Shown here one piece after another: positions 34,401 through 43,853 of a stretch of DNA of 64,000 bases. The position numbers were made by a program, and so were the translations under genes. The notes beneath the pieces are model-generated. The model ran no database searches. It was not told the DNA's origin and was given only the letters and a program-made list of their open reading frames with translations. The DNA lies in the NCBI GenBank assembly GCA_963801045.1, contig CAWDDC010000003.1, forward strand, positions 682,001 to 746,000. Reading direction: 5' to 3'. This stretch comes from JACCWP01 sp963801045 (GTDB lineage Bacteria; Actinomycetota; Actinomycetes; Propionibacteriales; Nocardioidaceae). Position 1 is the stretch's first letter, and each line of letters opens with the position of its first letter.

Positions 34401-35708
34401 CTAGCCGACCAGCGAGTGGCTGCTGGTCTGGTCCGCCTGGGCCTTGGTGAGCACGTCCACCCCGGGGTGGCGGCCGAAGTGGGCGCGGACGACGAGCCCG
34501 TTGGACCGGGTGAAGACCGCCGCCGCGACCAGCGTGCCGAGCAGCGCGCCCAGACCGCCGCCGATCAGCGTCCAGCGGGCGCCGAACGCCTCACCGATCC
34601 AGCCGATGATGGGCGCGCCGAGGGGGGTGCCGCCCATGAAGATCATCATGTACAGCGCGGCGACCCGCCCGCGCATCTCCGGGGCCACGGCGAGCTGCAT
34701 GGTGGCGTTGGCCGAGGTGATCACGGTCAGCGCGCACAGCCCGAGCAGCGGCAGCCAGATGGTGAACGCCAGGTAGGTCGGCATCAGGCCGGCGGCGATC
34801 TCGGTCAGGCAGAACGCGATCGCGGCGCCCACCACCAGCCGCAGCGTCGGGCGCGCCCGCCGCGCCGCGAACAGGGCTCCGGCCAGCGAGCCGATCGCCA
34901 TCACCGAGCTGAGCAGCCCGTACGCGCCGGCGCCCTTGTCGAAGACCTGGGTGGCCATCAGCGCGCTGGTCAGCTGGAAGTTCAGGCCGAAGGTGCCGAC
35001 GAAGAACACCACGGTGAGCACCAGCAGCAGGTCCGGTCGGCCGAGCACGTAGCGCATCCCTTCGCGGATGCTGCCCTTGCCCCGGCCCATCGCGGCGGCC
35101 GGGCTGAGCTCGTTGGTCCGCATCAGCTGCAGCGAGCCGACCACGCCGAGGTAGCTGATCCCGTTGAAGACGATCACCCACCCGGTCGCCTCGGGGCCGG
35201 AGCCCAGCGCGGCGATCATGAACCCGGCCAGGGCCGGGCCGAGGATCCGCGCCAGGTTGAACGACGCGGAGTTGAGGCCGACCGCGTTGGTCAGGTCGTC
35301 ATGGCCCACCATCTCGACGACGAAGGACTGCCGGGCCGGTGCGTCGAAGGCGGTGCCGATGCCGAACAGCAGCGCGAGCACGTAGACGTGCCAGGTCTGT
35401 GCCTGCCCGCTGATCGCGAGCGCGCCGAGCAGCACGGCGGGCACGGCCATCGCGAGCTGGGTGCCGATGAGCACGTAGCGCTTCGGGAACCGGTCGGCGA
35501 CCAGCCCCGCGAACGGCGACAGCAGCAGCATCGGCAGGAACTGCAGGCCGGTGGTGATGCCGAGCGCTGCGCCGCTGCCGCCCGACAGCTGCAGGACCAG
35601 CCAGTCCTGGCCGACCCGTTGCATCCAGGTGCCGACGTTGGAGACCAGTGCGCCGGCGGCGTACAGGCGGTAGTTGCGCACCGCCAGGGCGCGGAACGTC
35701 TGTCTCAA
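34401..35708 (-). CDS. MFS transporter (MFS_3/EntS-like exporter)
   Basis: A 435-residue, 12-helix major facilitator of the MFS_3 family, often drug or siderophore exporters. Recognisable parts are RNYRLYAAGALVSNVGTWMQ, GLVADRFPKRYVLIGTQ (the loop 2-3 motif), GIGTAFDAPARQSFVVEMV and MRGRVAALYMMIFMGGTPLG. The open frame runs into the MarR gene, but the likely start is TTG 35708 (LRQTFRALAVRNYR), because it overlaps the MarR stop as TTGA once the MarR frame is repaired. It is therefore the second gene of a MarR-controlled operon. Confidence 0.85.
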   Translation of the reverse strand: MRQTFRALAVRNYRLYAAGALVSNVGTWMQRVGQDWLVLQLSGGSGAALGITTGLQFLPMLLLSPFAGLVADRFPKRYVLIGTQLAMAVPAVLLGALAISGQAQTWHVYVLALLFGIGTAFDAPARQSFVVEMVGHDDLTNAVGLNSASFNLARILGPALAGFMIAALGSGPEATGWVIVFNGISYLGVVGSLQLMRTNELSPAAAMGRGKGSIREGMRYVLGRPDLLLVLTVVFFVGTFGLNFQLTSALMATQVFDKGAGAYGLLSSVMAIGSLAGALFAARRARPTLRLVVGAAIAFCLTEIAAGLMPTYLAFTIWLPLLGLCALTVITSANATMQLAVAPEMRGRVAALYMMIFMGGTPLGAPIIGWIGEAFGARWTLIGGGLGALLGTLVAAAVFTRSNGLVVRAHFGRHPGVDVLTKAQADQTSSHSLVG

Positions 35709-36147
35709 GCGTTCGCCAGTCCTTCGAGCAGTGGTGCGGCCCGTCGGAGCAGGTCGCGGTCGGCCGGGGCTCAGCTCGCGCATCCGCTTGGCGAGCCACG
35801 CGTCCCGGCGGCGGCGCTCGGCGTCGAGCAGGGTGAGGCCCTCGTCGGACACCGACACGACGACCTGACGGCCGTCGGTGGGGTGCGCGGCACGGGTGAC
35901 CATGCCGCGGTCGAGCAGGCAGTTGACGGTGCGCGTCATCGACGGCGGCTGGACCCGCTCGTAGCGCAGCAAGGGTGCCGATGGTCAGCGAGCCGTGCCG
36001 GCGGATGGTGCCGAGCGCCGACAGCTGGGTGGCGGTCAGGTCGGAGTCGCGCTCCTGCCGGAGGCGGCGGGACAGGCGCATGACCGACACGGCCAGCGCA
36101 CTGGCCAGGCCGGAGTCGGTACGTGCCAAGCGGGCTTCGGACGGCAT
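35705..36147 (-). pseudogene. MarR-family transcriptional regulator, two frameshifts
   Basis: Winged-helix regulator of about 146 residues when repaired: ASALAVSVMRLSRRLR, LTATQLSALGTIRRHG, LTIGTLAAYERVQPPSMTR (recognition helix), LLDRGMVTRAAHPTDGRQV (wing), and an end near LLRRAAPLLEGLANA. One extra base near 35971 and another near 35765 break it as read. The stop TGA at 35705-35707 overlaps the MFS start. It probably represses the adjacent transporter through the palindrome just upstream. The regular spacing of motifs suggests the gene is functional and the breaks are errors. Confidence 0.78.
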
Positions 36148-36163
36148 GTCATTAGCATACCTC

Positions 36164-36182
36164 TTTAGCCTTGCGAACTAAA
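36164..36182 (-). promoter_or_regulatory. Putative MarR operator
   Basis: TTTAGCCTTGCGAACTAAA has arms TTTAG/CTAAA nine bases apart, in an AT-rich stretch 17 bases upstream of the marR start. Size, symmetry and position fit autoregulation by MarR and control of the MFS gene. The adjacent TTAGCATAC may contain the -10. Confidence 0.6.
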
Positions 36183-36200
36183 TCGTTGGGACACACCAGC

Positions 36201-37625
<1,425 letters not shown>

Positions 37626-37738
37626 CGGGCAGCTCCACGGGGATCCGGGGGAGGCGGGGGTTTGCCCGCTTTGTCGCGCGGCAGCATCCCACGACGGGGA
37701 TGCCACGCGGCAGACGCCTCCGGGTTCGGGTGGTGGCC

Positions 37739-37744
37739 TACCCT
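37739..37744 (+). promoter_or_regulatory. -10 hexamer of the DUF2530 gene
   Basis: TACCCT followed by GGCCGG (six bases) and the GTG start at 37751; leaderless arrangement. Confidence 0.6.
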
Positions 37745-37750
37745 GGCCGG

Positions 37751-38140
37751 GTGACCGCCGACCGGGAGCGCGGGCGGCGCCGGTCGAAGCCGGCCAAGAA
37801 CCGCGTGCAGGAGAGAGCCCAGCAGCTGCGTGAGCAGGGGCAGCTGCTGAAGCCTGCCGAGCCGCACGAGTTCGGCCGCCCGGAGGTCACCGAGCACGAG
37901 TTCGGCAACCGGCGCTACCTGGTGGCGCAGGTGGAGCCGCTCGACGTCGACGGCATCCGCACGGTGGGCATCGGCTCGGCGCTGTGGCTGGTGGCCCTCG
38001 TCGCGCTGCTGCCGTTCTACGGCACCCTCGAGGCCAACGGCCAGCTGTGGTGGCTGTGGACCTGCGTGGCCGGCTTCGGCTTCGGCATGGTCGGACTGGA
38101 GTACTGCCGGCGGCGGCGCCGCACGCTCCGCGGTCGGTGA
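37751..38140 (+). CDS. DUF2530 membrane protein
   Basis: A 129-residue actinobacterial protein. A charged N-terminal half (RRRSKPAKNRVQERAQQLREQGQL) is followed by VEPLDVDGIRTVGIGSALWLVALVALLPFYG and LWWLWTCVAGFGFGMVGLEYCRRRR, two membrane helices with the family's WWLWTC and GLEYCRRR signatures. The function is unknown. It lies divergent from the purine permease and convergent with the DUF3027 gene. Confidence 0.85.
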   Translation: MTADRERGRRRSKPAKNRVQERAQQLREQGQLLKPAEPHEFGRPEVTEHEFGNRRYLVAQVEPLDVDGIRTVGIGSALWLVALVALLPFYGTLEANGQLWWLWTCVAGFGFGMVGLEYCRRRRRTLRGR

Positions 38141-38149
38141 CGCCGGTCG

Positions 38150-38951
38150 CTAGTCCCGGCCGAGCGGGGCGTAGCCGACGGTGTCGAACGAGTGCTCCGG
38201 CAGCTGTCGACTCGCGCTGCGCCTTGGGCTCGCGCACGTCGGAGTGACCGCCGCAGCCGTGGTCGAACGAGACGACCTTGCCGTCGTCGCCGACCATGCC
38301 GTTGGCGCAGACGCCGAACAGCGTGCCGAGCGGGCCGGCCATCCGGGTCAGGAAGCCGCAGGACACGCAGCGACCCGGCGCCGCCTCGGCCAGCGGCGTG
38401 TCCGGGCCGTGGTCGCCGTCGTACCAGCGTTGCGCGGCGATGTCGCGGCCCTCGAGGGACAGCACCCGCTCACGTCCGAGGCCGAGCTCCAGGGCGACCT
38501 CGCGCACCGCGCTGTCGTCGGCCACCGCCTCGGTCGCGGGGTCGCCGGCGAGCCAGCCGGGCACCAGCCGCGGGTCGTCGTCCTCGACCGGGAGCAGGTC
38601 GCCGGGACCGAGGTCCTCGGGGCGCAGCCGCTCGGACCACGGCACCCACGGCGGCGCGACCACGGAGTCGTCTCCGGGCAGCAGCACGACCTCGTCGACG
38701 GTGATGTGCCGCTGCCGCGGTGCCCGGGCGAGCGTGACCGACCAGTGCCAGCCGCGGTAGCCCGGCCGGCGGCACTCGAACAGGTGGCTGACCACGCGCT
38801 CACCCTCGGAACGGGTGCCCACGGCCTCGCCGACGTCACCCTCGCCGGCCTCTGCGACAGCGGCGGCCCGGGCCTCGTCGACCGCGCGCACGAGCACCGC
38901 GTCGGGTCGCACGCGGGCAGGGCGGGACGGAGCGTCAGGAACGGTGGGCAC
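38150..38951 (-). CDS. DUF3027 domain protein, one frameshift
   Basis: An actinobacterial protein of about 266 residues when repaired. It starts VPTVPDAPSRPARVRPDAVLVRAVDEAR and has RPGYRGWHWSVTLARAPRQRHITVDEVVLLPGDDS, WVPWSERLRPEDLGPGDLLP, and a Cys motif CVSCGFLTRMAGPLGTLFGVCANG followed by FDHGCGGHSD, which could bind zinc. One extra base near 38207 breaks the end; repaired it finishes SQLPEHSFDTVGYAPLGRD. The GTG start is six bases after GAGGAT. Function unknown; it is often next to DUF2530 and cold-shock genes in this lineage. Confidence 0.82.
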
Positions 38952-39006
38952 GGTCCGATCCTCACACACCTCAGGCGCCAGGCCGAGAGCGGTCGGCGTC
39001 GTGCGG

Positions 39007-39012
39007 CAGGAT
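39007..39012 (+). promoter_or_regulatory. -10 hexamer of the MFS gene at 39019
   Basis: CAGGAT is followed by six bases and the GTG start. The divergent DUF3027 gene has GAGGAT at 38958-38963 in the same relation to its own GTG. Confidence 0.5.
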
Positions 39013-39018
39013 TGACGC

Positions 39019-40386
39019 GTGCAGGGGCCGACGGACGAGCAGAGCCCGCAGCCCCCCGACTCCGGCGCCGCGCGGGCGGCTCAGGCGGGTGGCCGGGCGG
39101 CCCGCGCCACCGGCCGCGCCGCCGGGCGTACGGTGCGCGCCGCGCGTCGGGTGACCCACGCGCACGGCGCCGGCGAGAGCGGGCTCGCCCGGCTGCTCGA
39201 GATGCACGCGGTCAGCACCGCCGCCGACGCCGCGGTGGCGGTCGCGCTGGCCGGCACGCTGTTCTTCCAGGTGCCCACCGGCGACGCCCGCGGCCAGGTC
39301 GCGCAGTTCCTCGCGCTCACGATGCTGCCGTTCGCGATCGTGGCGCCGCTGATCGGCCCGTTCCTCGACCGGTTCCGGCGCGGCCGGCGGTGGGCGCTCG
39401 GCTCGACGATGGCGGTGCGGTGCTTCTGCTGCTGGGTGCTGGCCGGCGCCGTGGCCACGGAGTCACCGACGCTGTTCCTCGCCGCGCTCGGCGTGCTGGT
39501 GGCCTCGAAGGCCTACGGCGTCACCAAGGCGTCGGCCGTGCCCCGCCTGGTCCCCCGCGACCTCACCCTGGTCAAGACCAACTCCCGGCTGGCGCTGGTC
39601 GGCACCGCGGCTGCGGCCGTGTCCGCGCCGATCGCTGCCGGGCTGGCGCAGATCGGGGCGCAGTGGACGCTGCGCTACGCGTTCGTGCTCTTCGTCGTCG
39701 CCACCGTGCTGGCGATCCTGCTGCCCGCCAAGACCGACTCCTCCGAGGGCGAGGAGCAGGTGGGTCTCAGCGCAGTCGGTGGTGACACCCGGTCCGGGCG
39801 CAAGGTCGGCATCACGCCGGTCGTGGTCTTCGCGCTGCGTGGCAACGCCGGGCTGCGCTTCCTGTCCGGGTTCCTGGTGATGTACATGGCGTTCCTGCTG
39901 CGCGAGGAGCCGTTCAACGGGTGGGAGCAACGCACCACGATCCTGCTGGCGCTGGTGGTGGGAGCCGCCGGCGCGGGCAACTTCATCGGCACCCTGGCCG
40001 CCTCGATGCTGCGCTCCCGCAAGCCGGAGGCCACCGTCGTCGTGGTGCTGCTCGCCGACGCGGTCGTCGTGGTGCTGGCGGCGGTGTTCTACGGCCTGCC
40101 GGTCGCCGTGCTGCTGGGACTGACGGTCGGCGTCTGCCAGTCGCTCGGCAAGCTCTCGCTGGACGCGCTGATCCAGCGCGACATCCCCGAGGCCGTGCGT
40201 ACCAGCGTGTTCGCCCGGTCGGAGACGCTGATGCAGCTGTCCTGGGTGCTCGGCGGCTTCCTCGGCATCGCGCTGCCGCTGAACCACGCCCAGCTGAGCC
40301 TCGGCGTGGTGGCGGCCCTGTTGCTGGCCTGGACCGTGCTGGTGCTGCGCGGGCTGGTCAACCTGCGCCGCCGCGTCGCTGCCTGA
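39019..40386 (+). CDS. MFS transporter
   Basis: A 455-residue major facilitator. An Ala/Arg/Gly-rich hydrophilic N-terminus of about 50 residues precedes 12 predicted helices (TAADAAVAVALAGTLFF; ALTMLPFAIVAPLIGPFLDRFRRGRRW; ILLALVVGAAGAGNFIGTLA; VVVVLLADAVVVVLAAVFYGLPVAVLLGLTVG). The substrate is not evident; the LLREEPFNGWEQ and EAVRTSVFARSETLMQLSWV segments are typical of an actinobacterial MFS clade found next to DUF3027. The GTG start is leaderless. Confidence 0.85.
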   Translation: MQGPTDEQSPQPPDSGAARAAQAGGRAARATGRAAGRTVRAARRVTHAHGAGESGLARLLEMHAVSTAADAAVAVALAGTLFFQVPTGDARGQVAQFLALTMLPFAIVAPLIGPFLDRFRRGRRWALGSTMAVRCFCCWVLAGAVATESPTLFLAALGVLVASKAYGVTKASAVPRLVPRDLTLVKTNSRLALVGTAAAAVSAPIAAGLAQIGAQWTLRYAFVLFVVATVLAILLPAKTDSSEGEEQVGLSAVGGDTRSGRKVGITPVVVFALRGNAGLRFLSGFLVMYMAFLLREEPFNGWEQRTTILLALVVGAAGAGNFIGTLAASMLRSRKPEATVVVVLLADAVVVVLAAVFYGLPVAVLLGLTVGVCQSLGKLSLDALIQRDIPEAVRTSVFARSETLMQLSWVLGGFLGIALPLNHAQLSLGVVAALLLAWTVLVLRGLVNLRRRVAA

Positions 40387-40392
40387 GCCCGG

Positions 40393-41163
40393 CTACGCGG
40401 CGTACGCGACCAGCACCCGCACGCCGGCGCAGCGCAGCCGCTCGACCTCGTCGGCGTCCGCGCCGTCGTCGGTCACCAGCACGGCGATCCGCGGGGCCGG
40501 CACCGTCTGCACCATCGTGTCCGCGCCGATCTTGGTGTGGTCAGCCAGCACGATCACCTGCTCGGCGGCAGCAGCGATCGCGCGGTCGACCCGCGCCACC
40601 AGCATGTTGGGCGTGGACAGGCCGTGCGCGGTGGTGAGCCCGTTGCCGGACAGGAACGCCTTGGGGGTGCGCAGCCCGGCCAGTGCCTGCTCCGCGGCGC
40701 CGCCCACCATCGCGTGGATCGAGCCGCGCAGAGCGCCACCGGTCACCTGCACCTCGATCCCCGGTGATCGCGCGAGTGCCTGCGCGACCAGCAGCGAGGG
40801 GGTCACGACGGTCAGCTCGCGCAGGCCGGTCAGCCGCTGGGCGAGCGCCTCCGTCGTCGTGCCCGCCCCGAGCACCACGGCGTCGCCGTCGTCGACCAGC
40901 GCCGCCGCCCTCTCGGCGATGGCCGCCTTCTCCGCCGCCGCGACGTGCGCCTTGTCCGAGTACGTCGGCTCGTGCGCGATTCCGCCAGCGACCACCGCGC
41001 CGCCGTGGTGGCGGATGAGGTGGCCGCTCTGCTCGAGCGCGCGCAGGTCCCGGCGGACCGTCACCTCCGAGACCCGGGTCAGCCGGGCGAGTCGCCGCAC
41101 GGAGACCGCTCCGTTGGCGCGCACGGCCGTGAGCACGGCCTGTCGTCGCTCCGCCGCGAACAC
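40393..41163 (-). CDS. DeoR-family transcriptional regulator
   Basis: A 256-residue sugar-phosphate-sensing repressor. The N-terminal helix-turn-helix is RRQAVLTAVRANGAVSVRRLARLTRVSEVTVRRDLRALEQSG, followed by the DeoR hallmark LIRHHGGAV and the DeoRC sensor domain (AIAERAAALVDDGDAVVLGAGTTTEALA; LADHTKIGADTMV). It is transcribed divergently from the alpha-galactosidase gene, with a 142-bp shared region, so galactoside metabolism is its likely target. Confidence 0.9.
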   Translation of the reverse strand: MFAAERRQAVLTAVRANGAVSVRRLARLTRVSEVTVRRDLRALEQSGHLIRHHGGAVVAGGIAHEPTYSDKAHVAAAEKAAIAERAAALVDDGDAVVLGAGTTTEALAQRLTGLRELTVVTPSLLVAQALARSPGIEVQVTGGALRGSIHAMVGGAAEQALAGLRTPKAFLSGNGLTTAHGLSTPNMLVARVDRAIAAAAEQVIVLADHTKIGADTMVQTVPAPRIAVLVTDDGADADEVERLRCAGVRVLVAYAA

Positions 41164-41305
41164 GCGCCCTCCCCGCTGTCGGGTGATCAGTCCGGACGGT
41201 CCGATCAGGTATCGGTGTCCGCCTGGTCACTATCGGTCACAGTATTGCCTGTTTCGTGCGCTTCTCCTTACCGTCACGATCACCGTCGAACCGGGGAGCG
41301 TCGTG
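41164..41305. promoter_or_regulatory. Divergent promoter region between deoR-type and GH27 genes
   Basis: The region holds TGATCAGTCCGG and GGTCCGATCA, giving TGATC/GATCA arms 14 bases apart around the palindrome GTCCGGAC (about 41186-41209), and a second motif GGTCAC-tatc-GGTCAC as a direct repeat. Either could be the DeoR-type operator. A GGGGAG Shine-Dalgarno precedes the GH27 ATG. Confidence 0.4.
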
Positions 41306-43333
41306 ATGAGGGCAAGCAGGAGCTGGACAGCAGTCGGTGGGATCGCCGCGGTCGGGACCGTGGTCGCGATGCTGGTCGCGACCGGTGGCGGACAGGCTGC
41401 GGGAGCCGCCGTCCCCCGTGCCGGAGACGCCCACGGCGTCCAGCAGCGAGCCGCCGACCGCGAGGTCGACAACCTGGCGCCGCGCCCGCCGCTCGGCTGG
41501 AACAGCTGGAACACCTTCGGCTGCGACATCGACGAGCAGCTGATCCGCGACACCGCCGACGCCATGGTCGCGTCGGGCATGCGGGACGCGGGCTACGAGT
41601 ACGTCAACATCGACGACTGCTGGATGGCGCCCGAGCGCGACGACCAGGGCCGGCTGGTGCCCGACCCCGAGCGGTTCCCGAACGGCATCGACGCGCTCGC
41701 CGACTACGTCCACGGCCTCGACCTCAAGCTCGGCATCTACTCCTCGGCCGGGACCGAGACGTGCGCCGGCTTCCCGGCCAGCCTCGGGCACGAGCAGGAG
41801 GACGCGCAGTCGTTCGCCGACTGGGGCGTCGACCTGCTGAAGTACGACAACTGCAACAACGAGGGCATCCCCGCCCGCGAGCGCTACCGCGCCATGGCCG
41901 ACGCCATCGACGCGACCAACCGCCCGATCCTGCTCAGCATCTGCGAGTGGGGCAGCAACGACCCGTGGCTGTGGGCCTCGCGCTACGGCCAGATGTGGCG
42001 GACGACCGGCGACATCACCGACAGCTGGAGCAGCGTGCTGGGGATCCTCGACCAGCAGGTCGGCCTCGAGCTCTACTCCGGACCGAACGCCTGGAACGAC
42101 CCCGACATGCTCGAGGTCGGCAACCCGGGCCTCACCCGCAGGGAGAGCCAGGCGCACATGAGCCTGTGGGCGTTGCTGAACGCACCGCTGATCGCGGGCA
42201 ACGACCTGCGCGACACCCCCGCCTGGGCGACCCGGATGCTCACCGATCCCGACGTGCTGGCGATCAACCAGGACTGGGGAGGCGAGCAGGGTTCGCTGCT
42301 GATCGACGACGGTGACACGCAGGTCTGGACCAAGCCGATGTCCGACGGCCGCACCGCGGCCGTCCTGCTCAACCGGGGCGAGACCACCGAGGCGATCGAC
42401 GTCGACACCGAGCAGCTGGGTCTGCCGGCCAGCAACCGCTACGTGGTCCGCGACGTCTGGACCGACCAGCGCTACGCCAGCGGCGGCACCGTGCGGGCAT
42501 CGGTGCCGGGGCACGGCGCAGCGATGTTCGTCGTCGGCACCAGCCGGGTCAAGGACCTGCCGCCGCTGATGACACTCGGCATCGACGCACCGGCGTACGT
42601 GCGAGCGGGTGAGGACGGTGAGGTGACGACCACGCTGTACAACGACGGCACCCGGCCCGTGCGGCGCGCTCGGTTCACCGTGGACGCACCGGAGGGCTGG
42701 CAGGCGGTGCCGCAGGGCAGCCGGCAGGTCCCGGTGGTGCGGCCGGGTCACCACGCGGACCTGACCTGGCAGCTGCGCAACGACGACGCCGACACCGGTG
42801 ACGTCACCGTCGATGCGTCCGCGACGTGGGTGTGGAGGTCGGGACTCCAGGACGCGCGTACCAACGCCTCATTCCTGCACGTCGAGCCGATCGAGAACGG
42901 CACCCACCAGCTCTCCGGGCTGGACTGGGTCGCCAGCGACAACTACTGGGGGCCGGTCGAACGCGACCAGAGCAACGGCGAGCAGGACCCGGGCGACGGC
43001 GGGCCGCTGACGATCCAGGGGACGGTCTACCCGACCGGGCTCGGCGTACACGCACCGTCGACGGTGACGTACTTCCCGGGCGGCGCCTGCACCGCCATGT
43101 CAGCGGTCGTCGGCATCGACGACGAGGTCGGCGACCGGGGAGCGGTCACGTTCGAGATCTGGGGTGACGGCGAGCTGCTGGAGTCGAGCCCGACCGTGAG
43201 CGGGACCGACCCCGGCGTCGAGGTCAGCGCGGACCTGACCGGCGTCGACCTGCTCGAGCTTCGGGTCGAGTCCGGTGGCGACACCAACTACGACCACGCG
43301 GACTGGGCCGACGCGCAGATCGCGTGCGGCTGA
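41306..43333 (+). CDS. Secreted GH27 alpha-galactosidase with NPCBM domain
   Basis: A 675-residue exported glycosidase. A signal peptide (AVGGIAAVGTVVAMLVATGGG) is followed by the GH27 barrel: RPPLGWNSWNTFGCDIDE, GYEYVNIDDCWM, LLKYDNCNN with the nucleophile Asp, and GPNAWNDPDMLEVGN with the acid/base Asp. Next come a C-terminal beta domain, an NEW3/alpha-galactosidase-associated domain (YVRAGEDGEVTTTLYNDGT) and a terminal NPCBM carbohydrate-binding domain (LDWVASDNYWGPVERD; LGVHAPSTVTYFPGG). It should cleave terminal alpha-galactosides outside the cell. ATG 41306 follows GGGGAG. Confidence 0.93.
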   Translation: MRASRSWTAVGGIAAVGTVVAMLVATGGGQAAGAAVPRAGDAHGVQQRAADREVDNLAPRPPLGWNSWNTFGCDIDEQLIRDTADAMVASGMRDAGYEYVNIDDCWMAPERDDQGRLVPDPERFPNGIDALADYVHGLDLKLGIYSSAGTETCAGFPASLGHEQEDAQSFADWGVDLLKYDNCNNEGIPARERYRAMADAIDATNRPILLSICEWGSNDPWLWASRYGQMWRTTGDITDSWSSVLGILDQQVGLELYSGPNAWNDPDMLEVGNPGLTRRESQAHMSLWALLNAPLIAGNDLRDTPAWATRMLTDPDVLAINQDWGGEQGSLLIDDGDTQVWTKPMSDGRTAAVLLNRGETTEAIDVDTEQLGLPASNRYVVRDVWTDQRYASGGTVRASVPGHGAAMFVVGTSRVKDLPPLMTLGIDAPAYVRAGEDGEVTTTLYNDGTRPVRRARFTVDAPEGWQAVPQGSRQVPVVRPGHHADLTWQLRNDDADTGDVTVDASATWVWRSGLQDARTNASFLHVEPIENGTHQLSGLDWVASDNYWGPVERDQSNGEQDPGDGGPLTIQGTVYPTGLGVHAPSTVTYFPGGACTAMSAVVGIDDEVGDRGAVTFEIWGDGELLESSPTVSGTDPGVEVSADLTGVDLLELRVESGGDTNYDHADWADAQIACG

Positions 43334-43375
43334 GCGAGGCGGCTGAGCGGCCGGTTGATCGGGCGGTGAACGGTC

Positions 43376-43759
43376 TCAGGCCTCGAGCTCGTCGGCCAGC
43401 GCACGCAGCAGCTGGGCGGTGCGGGAGGCCGTCTTGCCCTCGGGCTGTCGGCCGCGGCGGTAGGTGTTCTCCAGCCCGTCGAGCAGCTTGATCAGGTCCT
43501 CGACGATCGCGACCATGTCCTCCGGCGACTTGCGCCGCGCCCGCGACACCGACGGCGGCGCCTCGAGCAGCCGCACCTGCAGCGCCTGGTCGCCCTTGCG
43601 CCCCTGCACGATGCCGAACTCCACCCGGGTGCCGGACTTCAGCCCCTCCGTGCCCTGGGGCAGCGCCGAGGCGCGGACGAACACGTCGCCGCCCTCGTCG
43701 GTCGACAGGAAGCCGAACCCCTTCTCGGGGTCGTACCACTTCACCTTGCCTACAGGCAC
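43376..43759 (-). CDS. Cold-shock domain protein with C-terminal extension
   Basis: A 127-residue CspB-type actinobacterial protein. The first 65 residues are a cold-shock OB fold with RNP1 KGFGFLS and RNP2 VFVRASAL, starting VPVGKVKWYDPEKGFG. A helical extension of about 60 residues follows (SPEDMVAIVEDLIKLLDGLENTYRRG), which is characteristic of this lineage. It binds single-stranded RNA or DNA. GTG 43759 was chosen because a GAGG lies six bases before it; the GTG at 43771 is the alternative. Confidence 0.9.
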   Translation of the reverse strand: MPVGKVKWYDPEKGFGFLSTDEGGDVFVRASALPQGTEGLKSGTRVEFGIVQGRKGDQALQVRLLEAPPSVSRARRKSPEDMVAIVEDLIKLLDGLENTYRRGRQPEGKTASRTAQLLRALADELEA

Positions 43760-43853
43760 AGTCGACCTCACGTGGTCTCGGTCCGGGGGGCGTGCGGAGC
43801 CAGGGTACGGCTACCGGCACCGACCCCCCAACCGGTAAACCCCGCTGCGCACC

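Noticed and set aside
34401..35972. A MarR-MFS fusion protein
   Set aside because: The join disappears when the extra base near 35765 is removed; MarR then ends in TGA overlapping the MFS TTG start.
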